Below are positions 62,576-64,000 of a DNA stretch of 64,000 bases, in pieces (within the stretch, counting starts at the first letter, position 1; the number at the start of each line of letters is the position of its first letter). The notes under the pieces were generated by a model. It did no database searches, was not told the DNA's origin, and worked only from the letters and a program-made list of their open reading frames with translations. The stretch comes from Lepturacanthus savala. Its lineage: Eukaryota; Chordata; Actinopteri; Scombriformes; Trichiuridae. The position numbers and the translations under genes were made by a program. Location: positions 5,927,758 to 5,991,757 of the forward strand of contig CM060468.1 of NCBI GenBank assembly GCA_030544235.1, written 5' to 3'.

Positions 62576-63978
62576 TTGTATGTAAACAGGCAACTGATAA
62601 AAATACAAAGAGCAATTTCTTATTGCTTGTAATAAATGATGCTAGGGTAGAGATGATTTAGTGAAAGATGAAAAACAAACTGAAAAAACTAGCAATATAA
62701 AAATGTTCTTTTAAAGATATTTCTTAATGACAATACAAAAATACAAGGAAAAACCATTTGTGGTCTAGAAGGAATTAGTTGTTTTGTCTAATCAATTCAA
62801 TTCCTTATTCAAAACTACAGAATTATATAGTATTAATGTTTTCCTCTTACTACAATAATTCTTCTCCATTCCTACAATGAGAGAAGCAATTGGAAAGAGA
62901 TCAGCTAGATAGCAGACATGTGTATGGCTCCTTCTGACTTGAATAACTGTAACAATCCTTGACATCGGTTCACCTGCTTATGAATGGCTTGTCTTTATCT
63001 TATCTCGAGATAAATTGTACATGTTGCAGACGGTGCCATATAATATACAATACACTGTTCAGATTTTCATTTGTATATGTAGGAAATGAGATAGTTAATC
63101 TCAGGATATGTATCCTAATGAATAATGATGAATCATCAATTACTGCTGTAAATCTGTGATAACTGCTGTGACTCTGATAATCACTGTGATTTATCAATAC
63201 AATCATAGAAGCTAGGTGTTCGCTTACATAAATTTGGTCCTTTATTAAACAAATCAAACGCATAATACTTGTTGTACTAGTCAGTGGAAGATTTTTTAAT
63301 AGAGCTTTAATGATGTTTGAGAATGCAACATTTTCACCTGTTAGTTTTCCGGAATCACAGAGTGTCAGATAAGGATTCACTACACTGAAAATAAACAAGA
63401 AATACCTCCAAACTTACAAATATAAAGTTTGTACACTATATATGTTGTTATTCATTCATCCCTGCAGTTATACACATTTGTCATCCCAGTGGGAGCCTTA
63501 AAATAAAATGGAGAGATCAATTTTCACTCTGGCAAGAGTAAACAGTAGAAAATACTGTTTAATCTCTGTTATTGCTTTACTCCTATTGTTGGAACAGACC
63601 ATGCATTTCTAGTCAAACAGGGGAGCCTGGAACTGGCAGAGACAACAGACAGCACAGTGTTGAGGAGCTTACAGTTTAAATAATGTCTTTTAAATGATGC
63701 CAGTTGCATGTGACTCAATCAGTGTGATTGAGGGCCTATATTATTCTCTGCAGGTGTAGGTGAGTGTGTTTATATGTTTGTTTTTTGCTCTCAAAACCCA
63801 AAGAACCTCAGCCAATCTCAGCATGAACACAAAGAAAGAAGATATAACATGTAGAAGAATGACTCAATTTACTGCAATTTTTCTCTTTCTGTTCGAAAGC
63901 GAGGCCATGCCAAGAATAGATCCCTAACAGTAGGGTTTGAAGTGTTTGGTATCAACTGGTGGTGAGATTGAGGACTTA
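62576..63978. other. Noncoding stretch, no gene seen
   Basis: AT-rich. The 132-codon minus frame at 63000-63398 is Ile/Leu/Ser-rich, has no domain and is not supported by splice sites. Confidence 0.5.
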
Positions 63979-64000
63979 TAACAGGGGTTGGCAACACCTG
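63979..64000. repeat. Possible start of an interspersed repeat cut by the window edge
   Basis: aacaggggttggcaacacctg at the very end resembles, in reverse complement, the outer end of the inverted-repeat family at 149-333. Too short to be sure. Confidence 0.25.

Noticed and set aside
63000..63398. 132-codon minus-strand protein
   Set aside because: Hydrophobic and Ser-rich without any motif; no codon bias or splice support.

Overview
The window is vertebrate nuclear DNA, most probably from a ray-finned (teleost) fish. It is AT-rich, has no operons or long reading frames, and is full of dinucleotide repeats. Its interspersed repeats are ones I associate with teleosts: Tc1/mariner-type miniature elements, LINE tails, tRNA-derived SINEs, and hAT-like and piggyBac-like MITEs. 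Family names come from recall of such repeats, not from a database search. The longest open frames are about 130 codons, which is expected by chance in 64 kb. No gene can be named. The window looks like intergenic or large-intron DNA.

Layout. 0-12 kb: an inverted-repeat element at the left edge, a dispersed repeat near 3.2 kb, GC-richer blocks near 4.8-6.1, 8.7 and 9.9-10.1 kb, the first Tc1-type MITE (9.4 kb) and a SINE (10.8 kb). 12.2-13.4 kb: a decayed LINE on the minus strand that still shows the YADD reverse-transcriptase motif. 14-22 kb: mostly unremarkable, with conserved-looking stretches at 14.0-14.9 and 17.7-17.9 kb. 22.8-24.2 kb: blocks A1 and B1, then a SINE. 27.7-28.0 kb: the 3' end of a second LINE family on the minus strand. 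31-39 kb: a piggyBac-like MITE, a SINE, three very long perfect TA arrays and an hAT-like MITE. 41 kb: an enhancer-like stretch. 43-49 kb: Tc1-type and other MITEs, and the best exon candidate (47.87-48.04 kb), followed at once by a 42-unit CT array. 49.5-51.6 kb: blocks A2 and B2, diverged copies of A1 and B1 in the same order and orientation. 53-59 kb: a foldback element, a G20 run, an enhancer-like stretch, a GGCAAA-rich repeat and two more MITEs. 61.2-62.0 kb: a plus-strand copy of the second LINE family with its catalytic aspartates lost. 62.4 kb: nested inverted repeats.

The most notable observation is the A/B pair, two noncoding blocks duplicated about 27 kb apart. They could be duplicated cis-regulatory DNA or two copies of an unrecognised repeat. 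I found no evidence of a new multi-gene system. The two coding entries are splice-site-supported guesses at low confidence.
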